DNA of 39,574 nucleotides from Anaerolineae bacterium clx_CAG2 (GCA_014155705.1 JAAEKA010000304.1:1-39574); one strand, 5' to 3'. Shown: positions 1 through 10,012, numbered from the stretch's first letter. Notes: generated from the sequence alone by a model not told the origin. Numbers and translations: made by a program.

Positions 1-926
1 AGAATGGGCACAGGCGTATCGTCGAGTGGCCAGCCCAGTCGCCGCAGCCCCTGGCGCGCCAGGGCCACGTTGTCGTGCAGTCGGGTGCGCAGTTCAGGCT
101 GGCTGCGCACCAGGTCCAGCGCAGCAGCCGATGCCGCAGCGGCCGGCAGAGGGGGTGGGCTGGCGGACACAAAGGCCGGCGCGTTGGCCCTGATGCGCGC
201 GATCTGCGCTGCATCGCCGACCAGCACGCCGCCGAAGCCGGCCAGGGCTTTGCTCAGAGTGTGGGTGGTGTAGATGGCCGCGCCGCTCGCCAGCCCGACC
301 TGATCGGCCCAGAACTCGACCACGCCGCGACCGTGCGCGCCCAACACGCCGCTGGCATGGGCGTCGTCCAGGCACAGGATCGCGCCAGCATAGTGGCTCA
401 GCACGGCCAGATAGGCCGGCGCAGGCGCGATCTCGCCGGAAATGGGGAAAACGCCATCGCTGATCACCAGGGGACGCTGGCCACGCTGAAGACTGGCGCG
501 GCATTGGCTGGCCAGGTCGTCGGCTGTTCGATGGCTAAACGATGTGACCGGCAGCCCGGTCGAACGTGCGCCGCTCCAGACGCTGGCATGGGCCGCCTCG
601 TCCACGAAGATATGCTCATACTGACCGGCCAGCCCTTGCAGCAGAATCGCTGCGCCCAGGTAGCCGGACGTGACATAGAGCGCCTGTTCGGTATCAAAGA
701 AGCGCGCTGCCGCCTGCTCGACCGCATGGTACAGCGGGTGCTCGCCAAAACCGCCGCGCGAGGTGCCCGTGCCCAGGCCGTAGCGCTGCAGCGCGTCGAT
801 GGCCGCATCCATCAGCGCAGGATGTCCTTGCAAGCCCAGGTAGCCCGTGCCGGCAAAGTAATCACGCCAGCGGTCGTTGATCAAGGTGTGCGCGCCCGGT
901 GGGGATTGCATCAGATAAGGCAGCAT
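1..926 (-). CDS. BioF/Kbl-family PLP-dependent acyltransferase (partial)
   Basis: The reading frame from an ATG at 926 stays open to the window edge (about 308 codons), so the C-terminus is missing. The protein belongs to the alpha-oxoamine synthase group (fold-type I PLP enzymes that condense an acyl-CoA with an amino acid: 8-amino-7-oxononanoate synthase, glycine C-acetyltransferase and relatives). Visible landmarks are the Gly-rich segment GTGTSRGGFGEH near residue 52, LDDAHASGVLG near 186 (the PLP-ring Asp), and THTLSKALAGFGG, whose Lys (about residue 226) would form the Schiff base. The N-terminus is short for BioF, beginning almost at the DYFAGTGYLGL segment. Which amino acid or acyl-CoA is used cannot be told from this fragment, and no biotin neighbours are visible. 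The frame is open upstream of the chosen ATG and the ribosome site is weak, so the start is uncertain. Confidence 0.8.
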   Translation of the reverse strand, partial: MLPYLMQSPPGAHTLINDRWRDYFAGTGYLGLQGHPALMDAAIDALQRYGLGTGTSRGGFGEHPLYHAVEQAAARFFDTEQALYVTSGYLGAAILLQGLAGQYEHIFVDEAAHASVWSGARSTGLPVTSFSHRTADDLASQCRASLQRGQRPLVISDGVFPISGEIAPAPAYLAVLSHYAGAILCLDDAHASGVLGAHGRGVVEFWADQVGLASGAAIYTTHTLSKALAGFGGVLVGDAAQIARIRANAPAFVSASPPPLPAAAASAAALDLVRSQPELRTRLHDNVALARQGLRRLGWPLDDTPVPI

Positions 927-974
927 GTTGCGTCTAGCGAATCGGTCTAATGAAGTGGTCTTTGGCGTCGTTGT

Positions 975-1364
975 CTAAATGTCCTGACTTTGGTAGATCT
1001 CCAATCGCTTCAAGTCGATCACCGCCCCAGTCTTAAGAAGGAAATCAAGACCAACAATTCCGTTGAGATCAATGCCATAACGCATTGCCCCGACTTCGAT
1101 AGCGAAGTCATGGACCTGGATGTCACCCAGCGCCAAAGCATCGACTCTCTTGGAGAATACATACTCTGATCCCCCCACACCCAGTACTTGGAAAATAGCG
1201 TCATCAGGTTCCGGAGCAAGTTCGAGAGCATCAATTTGGTCGATAGCGAGGATAGTACCAGCAGTACCGGTATCAAGAAGAATGTTATCCAGCGTGATCG
1301 AAAGCTGCTTGTATGTCACGGTGATAGACACGAATGGAAGGTTGTCTTCAACTTGAATTCTCAT
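975..1364 (-). CDS. Retropepsin-like (clan AA) aspartic protease
   Basis: A 129-aa protein with the single-domain aspartyl protease signature LLDTGTAGT (D31-T-G after the start chosen here) and the second landmark GIVGLDFLLKTGAVID near the C-terminus, which corresponds to the hydrophobic-Gly segment that packs behind the active site. Such proteins act as homodimers, each subunit giving one Asp; physiological substrates are unknown. There is no signal peptide. The ATG at 1364 was chosen because it overlaps the TGA of the upstream 86-aa gene as ATGA, implying translational coupling; a longer start at 1388 would overlap that gene further and adds nothing family-like. GC is lower than in the surrounding genes (29 of 60 bases at 1201-1260), consistent with transfer. 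Confidence 0.8.
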   Translation of the reverse strand: MRIQVEDNLPFVSITVTYKQLSITLDNILLDTGTAGTILAIDQIDALELAPEPDDAIFQVLGVGGSEYVFSKRVDALALGDIQVHDFAIEVGAMRYGIDLNGIVGLDFLLKTGAVIDLKRLEIYQSQDI

Positions 1365-1621
1365 GAGCGGCCTCGGATGCCCAGCCATCTTCGCTGGGTA
1401 ATATCCAGCATCTCTCGATCCGTATGCACGACATAGAACTCTCGTTCCGGAGTCTGTTCGTGAAAGGCGACATAGCTCTTCAAAGCGGCGTGCGAATCAG
1501 TAAACGCGTTGACAACTGCCAAGTCCTCAACAACACGTTTGTTTCCATCAGTATGCGCCTTGATTGCTTCAACCAAAAGCCATTGTGAGGGATAGTTGTT
1601 TCGTATCTGTTGCCATTGCAT
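1361..1621 (-). CDS. Small unknown protein coupled to the aspartic protease
   Basis: An 86-aa soluble protein with no motif I can name and no membrane segment. It is rich in His, Gln and Arg and ends in a basic tail (TQRRWLGIRGRS). It has a strong ribosome site (GGAGGT, plus-strand complement at 1627-1632) seven bases or so before the ATG, and its own promoter upstream. Its stop overlaps the start of the retropepsin-like gene, so the two are an operon. The arrangement (two small coupled genes, low GC, own promoter) resembles toxin-antitoxin or processing pairs. That is only an analogy; no toxin or antitoxin fold is recognised. Confidence 0.7.
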   Translation of the reverse strand: MQWQQIRNNYPSQWLLVEAIKAHTDGNKRVVEDLAVVNAFTDSHAALKSYVAFHEQTPEREFYVVHTDREMLDITQRRWLGIRGRS

Positions 1622-1661
1622 AGGTAACCTCCAATTCTGCCTGAAAACCTGAGTTCAGTCC

Positions 1662-1690
1662 ATTCTAGCATGCTCACCTGTTTCTCACAA
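1662..1690 (-). promoter_or_regulatory. Promoter of the 86-aa/protease pair
   Basis: On the minus strand TTGTGA (1690-1685) is followed after 17 bases by TAGAAT (1667-1662). The predicted start of transcription is about 35 bases before the ATG at 1621. Confidence 0.55.
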
Positions 1691-1703
1691 GTCAACCCCG
1701 CCG

Positions 1704-1733
1704 TTACCCACCCTGGTCGCACCGTGGTATAAT
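1704..1733 (+). promoter_or_regulatory. Promoter of the uracil-DNA glycosylase gene, probably leaderless
   Basis: A perfect TATAAT at 1728-1733 ends 7 bases before the ATG at 1741, so transcription should begin at or next to the start codon. The -35 region (TTACCC, 1704-1709) is weak. No ribosome site precedes the ATG, as expected for a leaderless message. Confidence 0.55.
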
Positions 1734-1740
1734 CCTCGCT

Positions 1741-2394
1741 ATGTTCGACACGCTCCCTGCCCTGCACGCCGAGCTCCACGCCTGCCGCCGCTGCGCCGAG
1801 GCGGGCCACTTCATCGTGTCGCCGCCCATCTTTGCCGGCTCGCCGACGGCCCGGCTGATGATCGTCGGCCAGGCGCCGGGCCGCGTGGAGCAGGAGCAGA
1901 CCCACCGTCCCTTCAGTGGGCCGGCTGGCAAGCGGCTTTTTCGCTGGCTGGCCGAGGCCGGCTGGGTCGAGGAGGAGTTCCGCGCAGTCAACTACATGAG
2001 CGCCATCACCAAATGTTACCCCGGACCGCATCCGGCCGGCCGCGGCGACCGCGTGCCCAGCAAGGCCGAGCAGGCCCTCTGCCAGCCGTGGCTTGAGCAG
2101 GAGATGGCGCTGGTGCAGCCGCAATGCGTGGTTCCCGTCGGCGGGCTGGCCATCAAACGCTTCCTGCTCAACGGCGCGCCGCTGCACGACGTGATCGGCC
2201 GCGCCTTCGCCCGGCCGCACGACGACGGCCAGTTGACGCCGTGGGCGCGGCAGCATCTGCCGGCGGTCAGTCAGGTAGTGCCGCTCCCGCATCCCTCCGG
2301 CGCCTCGCAGTGGTTCAACAACCCGGCTAACCAGGCGCTACTCAGGCAAGCGTTGGGACATTTGCGACAGGTAAGACCTAAGCAAATGGGGTGA
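1741..2394 (+). CDS. Uracil-DNA glycosylase superfamily protein (family 4-like)
   Basis: A 217-aa protein that should remove uracil or related bases from DNA as the first step of base excision repair. It has motif A GQAPGRVE (43-50), the uracil-pocket segment FSGPAGKRL (58-66) and motif B PHPSGASQW with H184. Four cysteines (C15, C18, C92, C114) match the spacing of the 4Fe-4S ligands of family 4/5 enzymes. In motif A the residue after APG is Arg and the acidic residue is E50; family 4 usually has GEAPG-x-x-E/D, so Gln replaces Glu at the second position. The stop codon lies inside the first unit of an octamer array, so the C-terminus may have been trimmed or extended by that array. It appears to be transcribed alone. 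Confidence 0.85.
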   Translation: MFDTLPALHAELHACRRCAEAGHFIVSPPIFAGSPTARLMIVGQAPGRVEQEQTHRPFSGPAGKRLFRWLAEAGWVEEEFRAVNYMSAITKCYPGPHPAGRGDRVPSKAEQALCQPWLEQEMALVQPQCVVPVGGLAIKRFLLNGAPLHDVIGRAFARPHDDGQLTPWARQHLPAVSQVVPLPHPSGASQWFNNPANQALLRQALGHLRQVRPKQMG

Positions 2395-2490
2395 TTGGAT
2401 GATTGGGTGATTAAACGTTCAGCGTTGATGACGATCTGGCCGATCACCCAGTCACCTAATCAACCCATCAACCCATCATCCAATCTACCA
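2389..2490. repeat. Octamer repeat array, two opposed arms
   Basis: Left arm: three 8-base units of the type GGRTGATT at 2389-2412. Right arm: six units of the complementary type ATCAMCCM at 2443-2490. The arms can pair into a long imperfect stem. The first unit supplies the TGA stop of the glycosylase gene; the last unit ends about 10 bases before the aminopeptidase ATG. Confidence 0.75.
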
Positions 2491-2500
2491 AGAGGACACC

Positions 2501-4015
2501 ATGCAATTCCAAGTCAAACAAGGGTTTGTTCAGCAGGAAGCGACTGACCTGCTGGTCGTCAACCTGTTCGAGGGCGAGACGACGCCAGGCGGCGCGCTGA
2601 AGGCGGTCGACGAGGCGCTTAATGGCCTCATCAGCCAGATCATCGCGGCCGGCGATTTGAAGGGTAAGCTGGGCGAGACCCACCTGCTCTACGGCGGCGG
2701 CGCGCTGCCGGCCCGGCGGGTGTTGATCACCGGTCTGGGCAAGCAGGCCAACTTTGGCGTTCCCCAGGCGCGCAAGGCTGCGGCCGCGGCCGCCAAGCGT
2801 GCGCGCGAGCTGAGCGTGACTCGTTTTTCGACCGTCGTGCATGGCGCGGGCCAGGGCGGTCTGGCCGCCCACGACGCGGCCCAGGCAGTGGCTGAAGGTT
2901 CGCTGCTGGGCGCGTACCGCTTCCGCTCCTACAAGCGCGATGCCAATGACAAGGACAGGCCGGAGATCGCCGAGGTCGTCGTGCTGGAGGCTGATGGGGC
3001 CAAGCTGTCCGAAGTTCAACAGGGCGTGGCCGCGGGCCAGGCCGTGGGCGAGGCTGCCAACTGGGCGCGCGACCTGGTCAACGAGCCGGCCAACTATCTG
3101 ACCCCCAGGGAGTTGGCGCGCCGGGTGGTCGAGCAAGCCGAGGCCGTGGGGCTGAAGGTCCAGGTGTTGGGAGAGCAGGAGATGGCTGAGCTGGGCATGG
3201 GCAGTTTCCTGGGCATCGCGCGCGGCAGCGACGAAGAGGCGCAGTTCATTGTCCTCGAACACATTCCTCAGGGCTATGACCTGGCCAGCCTGCCGACCGT
3301 GGCGTTGGTGGGCAAGGCCATCACCTTCGACACCGGCGGCATCAGCATCAAGCCGGCCGAGAACATGTGGAAGATGAAGGACGACATGGGCGGCGGCGCG
3401 GCCACGGCCGCGGCGCTGCTGGCGGCGGCCCGCCTCAACCTGCCGCTGCACGCGGTCGGCCTGATTGCGGCCACCGAGAACATGCCGGGCGGCGACGCGA
3501 TCAAGCCCAGCGACGTGGTGACGGCCATGAACGGCATGACGGTGGAAATCATCAGCACCGACGCCGAAGGCCGCCAGGTGCTGGCCGACGCCATGTGTTA
3601 CGCCGCGCGCTACAACCCCGACGCCATGGTGGACATCGCCACCCTGACCGGCGCCATCGGCATCGCTCTGGGGTCCGATCTGGCCGGCCTGTTCTGCGAC
3701 GACGAGACCCTGCGCAGCCGGCTGATGCAGGCCGGCGAGCTGACGGGCGAGGCGCTGTGGCCCATGCCGCTGTGGAAACCCTACCGCAAGCTGCTGGACA
3801 CCGACGTAGCCGACATGAAACACACCGGCGGCCGGCTGGGCGGGTCCATCACGGCTGCTCTCTTCCTGCGCGAGTTCGCCGGCGAGCAGCCCTGGGCCCA
3901 CCTGGACATCGCCAGCACCGCCTGGCAGGAGGAGAACAGCCCCTTCGCCGTGCGCGGGGCCAGCGGCTTCGGCGCGCGGCTGTTGTTGGAGCTGCTGCGC
4001 GCGTACGCGCGGTAA
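2501..4015 (+). CDS. pepA: Leucyl aminopeptidase (M17 family)
   Basis: A 504-aa cytosolic two-metal aminopeptidase that frees N-terminal residues from peptides; the family works as hexamers. The N-terminal third is the variable macro-like domain. The catalytic half has VGKAITFDTGGISIKP (around 270; Lys and Asp metal ligands), KMKDDMGGGAA (Asp ligand), and TDAEGRQVLADAM near 353, the M17 signature in which family members normally have NTDAEGR (here Ser replaces Asn). A C-terminal HTGGRLGGSITAALFLREF segment is also typical. Length is normal for the family. The ATG at 2501 follows AAGAGGACACC, a usable ribosome site. It is followed by a heptamer array and the MFS gene in the same direction. Confidence 0.95.
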   Translation: MQFQVKQGFVQQEATDLLVVNLFEGETTPGGALKAVDEALNGLISQIIAAGDLKGKLGETHLLYGGGALPARRVLITGLGKQANFGVPQARKAAAAAAKRARELSVTRFSTVVHGAGQGGLAAHDAAQAVAEGSLLGAYRFRSYKRDANDKDRPEIAEVVVLEADGAKLSEVQQGVAAGQAVGEAANWARDLVNEPANYLTPRELARRVVEQAEAVGLKVQVLGEQEMAELGMGSFLGIARGSDEEAQFIVLEHIPQGYDLASLPTVALVGKAITFDTGGISIKPAENMWKMKDDMGGGAATAAALLAAARLNLPLHAVGLIAATENMPGGDAIKPSDVVTAMNGMTVEIISTDAEGRQVLADAMCYAARYNPDAMVDIATLTGAIGIALGSDLAGLFCDDETLRSRLMQAGELTGEALWPMPLWKPYRKLLDTDVADMKHTGGRLGGSITAALFLREFAGEQPWAHLDIASTAWQEENSPFAVRGASGFGARLLLELLRAYAR

Positions 4016-4016
4016 T

Positions 4017-4140
4017 CGGTGACCGGTAAGCGGAGTTCGGTGAACGGTCCCGGAATTTGCCCAACCACCGGCAGCCGATTACCGGTCACGGATCACCGAT
4101 CATGGATTACCGTTCACCGTTCACGGGTTACCGATCACCA
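4017..4140. repeat. Heptamer repeat array, two opposed arms
   Basis: Left arm: five 7-base units beginning CGG (4017-4051). Right arm: nine units of the complementary type, such as ATTACCG, TTCACCG and GTTACCG, at 4078-4140. The last base of the array is the A of the MFS start codon, so this transporter gene has no normal ribosome site. About 26 non-repetitive bases separate the arms. Confidence 0.8.
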
Positions 4141-5357
4141 TGACCACCGTCCGCACCTACACCTACCGCTGGGTCGTTCTCCTGGCCTTCATGGCCGTGA
4201 TCTTCGTCAACCAGATCCTCTGGATCACCTTTGCGTCGATCACCGGCCCGGCGGCGGCCTTCTATGGCGTGTCTGACCTGGCGATTGCCGCGCTGGCGTT
4301 GAGCTTCATGGTGGTCTATATCTTCGTCTCGATCCCCGCCTCGTGGGTCATCGACACCTATGGCCTGCGGGTGGGGATCGGGATCGGGGCCGTGCTGACC
4401 GGCGTGTTCGGCCTGCTGCGCGGCCTGGGCGGCGAGAGCTACACAACGGTGCTCTTGGCGCAGATCGGCGTTGCCGTCGCCCAGCCCTTTCTGCTCAACG
4501 CGATCACCACCGTCGGCGCGCGCTGGTTTCCTCTGGATGAACGGGCCACGGCCTCCGGCCTGGGCACGCTGTCCATGTATGCCGGCCAGGTCACCGCGCT
4601 GGCGCTGACGCCGTTCCTGGTGCTGGCGACCAGCATCCCCACGATGTTGATGATCTACGGCGTGCTGGCGGTGGCCGGTTCGTTGGTCTTTCTGGTCCTG
4701 GCCAAAGAACGGCCGCCCACCCCGGCTTCGGCGGTCGGGACCGGCGAGCGAGCGCTGGTCTTCGACGGCCTCAAGCTGGCCCTGCGCCAGCGCGACTTCC
4801 AACTGACCCTGCTGATCTTCTTCATCGGCCTGGGCGTGTTCAATGGCGTGATCACCTGGATCGAGGACATCGTGCGGCCGCGGGGCTTCAGCATCACCCA
4901 GGCCGGGCTGGTGGGCGCGCTGCTGGTCGGCGGCGGTGTGCTCGGCGCGCTGGTCCTGCCCGCGCTCTCCGACCGCTATCGCCGGCGCGTCCCCTTCATC
5001 GTGCTGGCCCTGGCTGCGTCGACCGTGGGCCTGGTGGGCATCACCTTCGCCGGCCAATACGGTTGGCTGCTGGCCGGAGCGGCGGTGATGGGCTTCTTCC
5101 TGCTGGCCGCCGGGCCGATTGGCTTCCAGTACGGCGCCGAGGTAGCCTACCCCGCGCCCGAAGGCACCACCAATGGCCTGCTCCTGATGATCGGCCAGGT
5201 CTCGGGCATCCTCTTCATCCTGGCCATGGACGCCTTCAAAGTCCCCGCCACCGGCTCCATGACCCCCTCGCTGATTGTGCTGATTGCCCTGATGGCTGTT
5301 GGCGCGCTACTGTCCACCCGGCTGCGCGAGTCGAAGATGATCAGAGAGGCGCCTTGA
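4140..5357 (+). CDS. Major facilitator superfamily transporter (FLVCR-like)
   Basis: A 405-aa inner-membrane protein with about 12 hydrophobic helices and the MFS loop signature between helices 2 and 3 (PASWVIDTYGLRVGIGIG). The first helix segment (RWVVLLAFMAVIFVNQILWITFAS) and that loop resemble the FLVCR branch of the superfamily, whose eukaryotic members export heme or choline. Substrate cannot be predicted for this bacterial member. The second half starts with FQLTLLIFFIGLGVFNGVITW. The ATG is formed by the last base of the preceding heptamer array and there is no Shine-Dalgarno sequence, so expression may depend on the hairpin formed by that array or on read-through from pepA. Confidence 0.85.
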   Translation: MTTVRTYTYRWVVLLAFMAVIFVNQILWITFASITGPAAAFYGVSDLAIAALALSFMVVYIFVSIPASWVIDTYGLRVGIGIGAVLTGVFGLLRGLGGESYTTVLLAQIGVAVAQPFLLNAITTVGARWFPLDERATASGLGTLSMYAGQVTALALTPFLVLATSIPTMLMIYGVLAVAGSLVFLVLAKERPPTPASAVGTGERALVFDGLKLALRQRDFQLTLLIFFIGLGVFNGVITWIEDIVRPRGFSITQAGLVGALLVGGGVLGALVLPALSDRYRRRVPFIVLALAASTVGLVGITFAGQYGWLLAGAAVMGFFLLAAGPIGFQYGAEVAYPAPEGTTNGLLLMIGQVSGILFILAMDAFKVPATGSMTPSLIVLIALMAVGALLSTRLRESKMIREAP

Positions 5358-5738
5358 AAACGGGAAGGGCGCGGCTCACATCAGCCCATGGTGTTGAGGG
5401 TGTACGACCATGAGATGGCAGATGGTGTTGCAGCGCATGGACATCGCGAGGGCGTGTGCTTCAGCCAGGCTGAGTTCTCTGAGTGGATGGCCACAACCAC
5501 TTCCGTCTTTATTGCTGACAACGCCGACTTCGGTCTGGGCGGCAAGCTGCGTGGCAGCTACACCTACGAGATCACGAAGGACGTTTCTACCGGCCAGCAG
5601 ATCATGAAGCAAGGTTGCGCCTGGATCAGGCAGGCGGAACCTCGCAGCCTTTGGCGGCACTGCCACGCGCTGGCTATGGATCGCACCAGTTCTGGCCCTT
5701 TTGGTGATTGTATTCGGCGTCAGTGTGGGCTATTGCTT

Positions 5739-7439
<1,701 letters not shown>

Positions 7440-7442
<3 letters not shown>

Positions 7443-7490
7443 GTGACAAGTTGCAGGTGTCTGAGTGTCGGGGTGTCAGGCGGCAATCGG
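7440..7490. repeat. Short 7-8-base repeats between hyuA and hyuB
   Basis: The spacer contains near-repeats such as AGGTGTCT, GAGTGTCG and GGGTGTCA in an 8-base rhythm. They reach up to the hyuB start codon, which has no clear ribosome site. Confidence 0.45.
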
Positions 7491-7501
7491 CTGATGATGG
7501 A

Positions 7502-9496
7502 TTACTGCTGACCGACGGCGACGATCAGGTTGAAATGGCGATCCACGGTTGCACGGTCACCCGCGGCCAGAAAGACAGTGGTGTCTTTATAGACGATGAT
7601 GACAGGGCCGGGCAGGGCATGACCGGGGTGCAGGAAGGCGCCGTCGTAGAAAGGCACGTTGGCTAGGCCGGCGCTGAGCACCACGGGACGATGATCCAGG
7701 TAAGCTGTCGCCGGGTCGTGATCGCCCGGCTCGGCAGCGGGCAGCACGGGTCGCGGCACGCTGCCCACGGCGCGCAGGCGCAGGTTGACGATCTCCAGCG
7801 TGGCGCCCGGCTGGCTGTGGCTGTAGACGCGCTGGTGCTCGGCGTGAAAGGCGGCCGCGAAATCGGGCGTCAGCGGCACGGTCAGTTCGTAGGCTTGCCC
7901 ACGGTAGCGCACGTCCACCTGTGGGAACAGCGTGATCCGCTCGGCCGGCACGCCCTCCGCGGCCACCTCGGCCAACCCACGCGCCTCCATCCTTTCCATC
8001 GTTTCCCTCATTTCCTGGTACCCCACCGTCCCGACCAGCATCACCGTTTGCACATAATCCTTGACCACATCGGCCACCAGCATACCGAAAGCCGAGAGTG
8101 TGGACGCGCCCGGCGGCACGATGACGGTGCGCACTCCCAGGCCGCGCGCCAGGTCGCAAGCGTGCAGCCCGCCCGCGCCGCCGAAGCTAAGCAGGGCGAA
8201 GTCGGCGGGGTCATGGCCGCGCGCGACCGAGATCAGTCGCAGAGCGCGCTCCATGTGGGCATTGGCGATCTGCACTATGCCCAGCGCGGCCGCCTGAGCC
8301 AGCGATAGGCCAGGGACCGGGGCCAACTGAGTCGCCTCGGCCAGCCGCATGAGCGCAGCCTCGCTGGCGGCTGCATCCAGCGCCATCTGGCCGCCCAGGA
8401 AGCGGTCGGCAGGCAGACGGCCCAGCGCCAGGTTAGCGTCGGTGACGGTGGGGGCGCCGCCGCCGCGGCCATAGCAGGCCGGGCCGGGGTCGGCGCCCGC
8501 GCTCTGCGGGCCGACGCGCAGCGCCCCGCCTACGTCGACGCGCGCGATGGAGCCGCCGCCTGCGCCCACAGTGTGGATGTCGATCACCGGGATGCGCACC
8601 GGCAGGCCGCCGATCTCCCCCTCGCTGGTGACCTGGATGCCGCCGTCGCACAGCGCCACATCGGTGGAGGTGCCGCCCATGTCGAAGGTCAACACACGCT
8701 CGAAACCGGCTGCCTGGGCCACATGGAACGCGCCCACCGCGCCGCCGGCTGGGCCGGAAAGAATCGAGCGCACGGCTTCGCGCCGGGCCTGGGCCGCGCT
8801 GATGCTGCCGCCGTTGGACTGCATGATGCGGAAGTCCACGCTCTGCAACTGCCCGGCCAGGCGGCCGATGTAGCGATCCAGCACCGGTGAAACGTAGGCG
8901 TTGATCACCGTAGTGCTGGCCCGCTCGTACTCGCGGAACTCAGGCAAGACCTCGCTGGACAGGGAGGTCAGGAGGCCGGCCTGGCGCAGCGCAGCGCCGA
9001 CCTGCTGTTCGTGAACCGGGTTGGCAAAGGAAAAAAGCAGGCAGACTGCTACGGACTGGGCGCCAGTCCGGCCTAACTGCTCCAGCAGCGGCGCCAGCTC
9101 GGCTGGGTCCAGCGCATGCAGGACGTGGCCGTGGCGGTCAACGCGCTCGAGCACCTCCAGTCGCAACTCAGCAGGGACCAGCGGCTCCGGCCGGTCGGCA
9201 AAGAAGTCATAGAGCTGGCTGCGGTTCTGACGGCCAATGGCCAGCAGGTCGCGAAAGCCGGCCGTGGCGACAAAGGCCGTAGTCGCTCCCTTGCGCTCCA
9301 GCAGCGCATTCGTGGCAACGGTGGAGCCATGGACGATTTCGGTGAACCGATGACCGGCTTCAGCCAATCCCTCCAACACCGCCTCAGCCGGGTCGCGCGG
9401 CGTAGAGAGCCGCTTGAAAGTCTGAAGCGCGCCGTTGGCCGGGTCGAAAAGGACGAAGTCGGTGAAGGTGCCGCCGATGTCGATGCCGATACGCAT
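7502..9496 (-). CDS. hyuA: Hydantoinase/oxoprolinase subunit A
   Basis: A 664-aa ATP-binding subunit of the hydantoinase/oxoprolinase family. It begins with the actin-fold phosphate loop MRIGIDIGGTFTDFVLFD and has the second nucleotide loop VLTFDMGGTSTDVALCDGG, the GGGSIARVD segment and FGGAGGLHACDLARGLG. Subunit A phosphorylates the cyclic amide substrate that subunit B then opens. An upstream in-frame start at 9640 would add 48 residues, partly encoded by octamer repeats and overlapping a divergent promoter. The ATG at 9496 fits the family start exactly, although no Shine-Dalgarno sequence precedes it. The pair's substrate (hydantoin, oxoproline or other) cannot be told from sequence alone. 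Confidence 0.92.
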   Translation of the reverse strand: MRIGIDIGGTFTDFVLFDPANGALQTFKRLSTPRDPAEAVLEGLAEAGHRFTEIVHGSTVATNALLERKGATTAFVATAGFRDLLAIGRQNRSQLYDFFADRPEPLVPAELRLEVLERVDRHGHVLHALDPAELAPLLEQLGRTGAQSVAVCLLFSFANPVHEQQVGAALRQAGLLTSLSSEVLPEFREYERASTTVINAYVSPVLDRYIGRLAGQLQSVDFRIMQSNGGSISAAQARREAVRSILSGPAGGAVGAFHVAQAAGFERVLTFDMGGTSTDVALCDGGIQVTSEGEIGGLPVRIPVIDIHTVGAGGGSIARVDVGGALRVGPQSAGADPGPACYGRGGGAPTVTDANLALGRLPADRFLGGQMALDAAASEAALMRLAEATQLAPVPGLSLAQAAALGIVQIANAHMERALRLISVARGHDPADFALLSFGGAGGLHACDLARGLGVRTVIVPPGASTLSAFGMLVADVVKDYVQTVMLVGTVGYQEMRETMERMEARGLAEVAAEGVPAERITLFPQVDVRYRGQAYELTVPLTPDFAAAFHAEHQRVYSHSQPGATLEIVNLRLRAVGSVPRPVLPAAEPGDHDPATAYLDHRPVVLSAGLANVPFYDGAFLHPGHALPGPVIIVYKDTTVFLAAGDRATVDRHFNLIVAVGQQ

Positions 9497-9503
9497 GGGG
9501 AGG

Positions 9504-9551
9504 GGATGACTGGATGACTGGGTGATTGGTAGATTGGTGGGTTGGCTGGTA
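9504..9551. repeat. Octamer repeat array upstream of hyuA
   Basis: Six 8-base units in a row on the plus strand: GGATGACT twice, then GGGTGATT, GGTAGATT, GGTGGGTT and GGCTGGTA. It is the same family as the array at 2389-2490 and occupies the hyuA leader, where a ribosome site would be expected. Confidence 0.75.
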
Positions 9552-9554
9552 GCA

Positions 9555-9583
9555 TTGACGATGCCGGTATTATGGGTTAGAAT
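9555..9583 (+). promoter_or_regulatory. Promoter toward the ACT-domain gene
   Basis: TTGACG (9555-9560), 17-base spacer, TAGAAT (9578-9583). It overlaps face to face with the hyuA promoter on the other strand. Confidence 0.65.
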
Positions 9584-9597
9584 GCGGACGCTGTCAA
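9569..9597 (-). promoter_or_regulatory. Promoter toward hyuA-hyuB
   Basis: On the minus strand TTGACA (9597-9592), 17-base spacer, CATAAT (9574-9569). Transcription should start near 9562 and run through the octamer array into hyuA. Confidence 0.65.
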
Positions 9598-9625
9598 GCC
9601 GCGTTTCCACTGATGGGATTGCCTT

Positions 9626-10012
9626 ATGACCTCGCTGCAACTTGCGTTATCCTTGCTGCCCGACACCTTCGCCGTTTGCCGGCTGCCGGCCGGGGCTGCG
9701 CTGCCAGCCTGGGCCACGGCTGGCGATTTCTACGCCATCACCCGCACCGCGCACGAGCTTTCGATTGTCTGTGCGCAGGAGCAGGTGCCATCCGGCGTCA
9801 CCTGCCAGCCCGGCTGGCGCTGCTTGCAGGTGGCTGGCCCGCTAGACTTTGCCCTGACCGGCGTGCTGGCCAGCCTGGCGCAGCCGCTGGCCATAGCAGG
9901 TGTGAGTATCTTCGCGATCTCTACCTTCGACACCGACTATTTGCTGATCCAGGACGATGCCCTGGATGTTGCGCGGGCAGCGCTGCGCAGCGCCGGTCAT
10001 GCGCTTGCTTGA
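9626..10012 (+). CDS. ACT-domain protein
   Basis: A 128-aa protein with the segment GPLDFALTGVLASLAQPLAIAGVSIFAISTFDTDYLLIQ, typical of the CASTOR/ACT_7-type ACT domains that bind amino acids and report on their level. The N-terminal half is the paired, more divergent ACT-like repeat usual in this family. No catalytic domain is attached, so a sensing or regulatory role is likely. The start follows a plain sigma-70 promoter by about 35 bases; the ribosome site is poor. The Crp-like regulator begins 50 bases downstream in the same direction but has its own promoter. Confidence 0.75.
   Translation: MTSLQLALSLLPDTFAVCRLPAGAALPAWATAGDFYAITRTAHELSIVCAQEQVPSGVTCQPGWRCLQVAGPLDFALTGVLASLAQPLAIAGVSIFAISTFDTDYLLIQDDALDVARAALRSAGHALA

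Noticed and set aside
75-950. A 291-codon plus-strand frame opposite the BioF-like gene
   Set aside because: The minus strand encodes a clear PLP enzyme with Lys and Asp motifs across the whole stretch.
2468-3901. A 477-codon open frame on the minus strand opposite pepA
   Set aside because: Antisense shadow of a certain M17 peptidase gene; composition is Gln/His/Arg/Gly rich as expected from reading high-GC codons backwards, and no motif is present.
4017-4140. Heptamer array considered as CRISPR
   Set aside because: Units are 7 bases without spacers and no cas genes are present.
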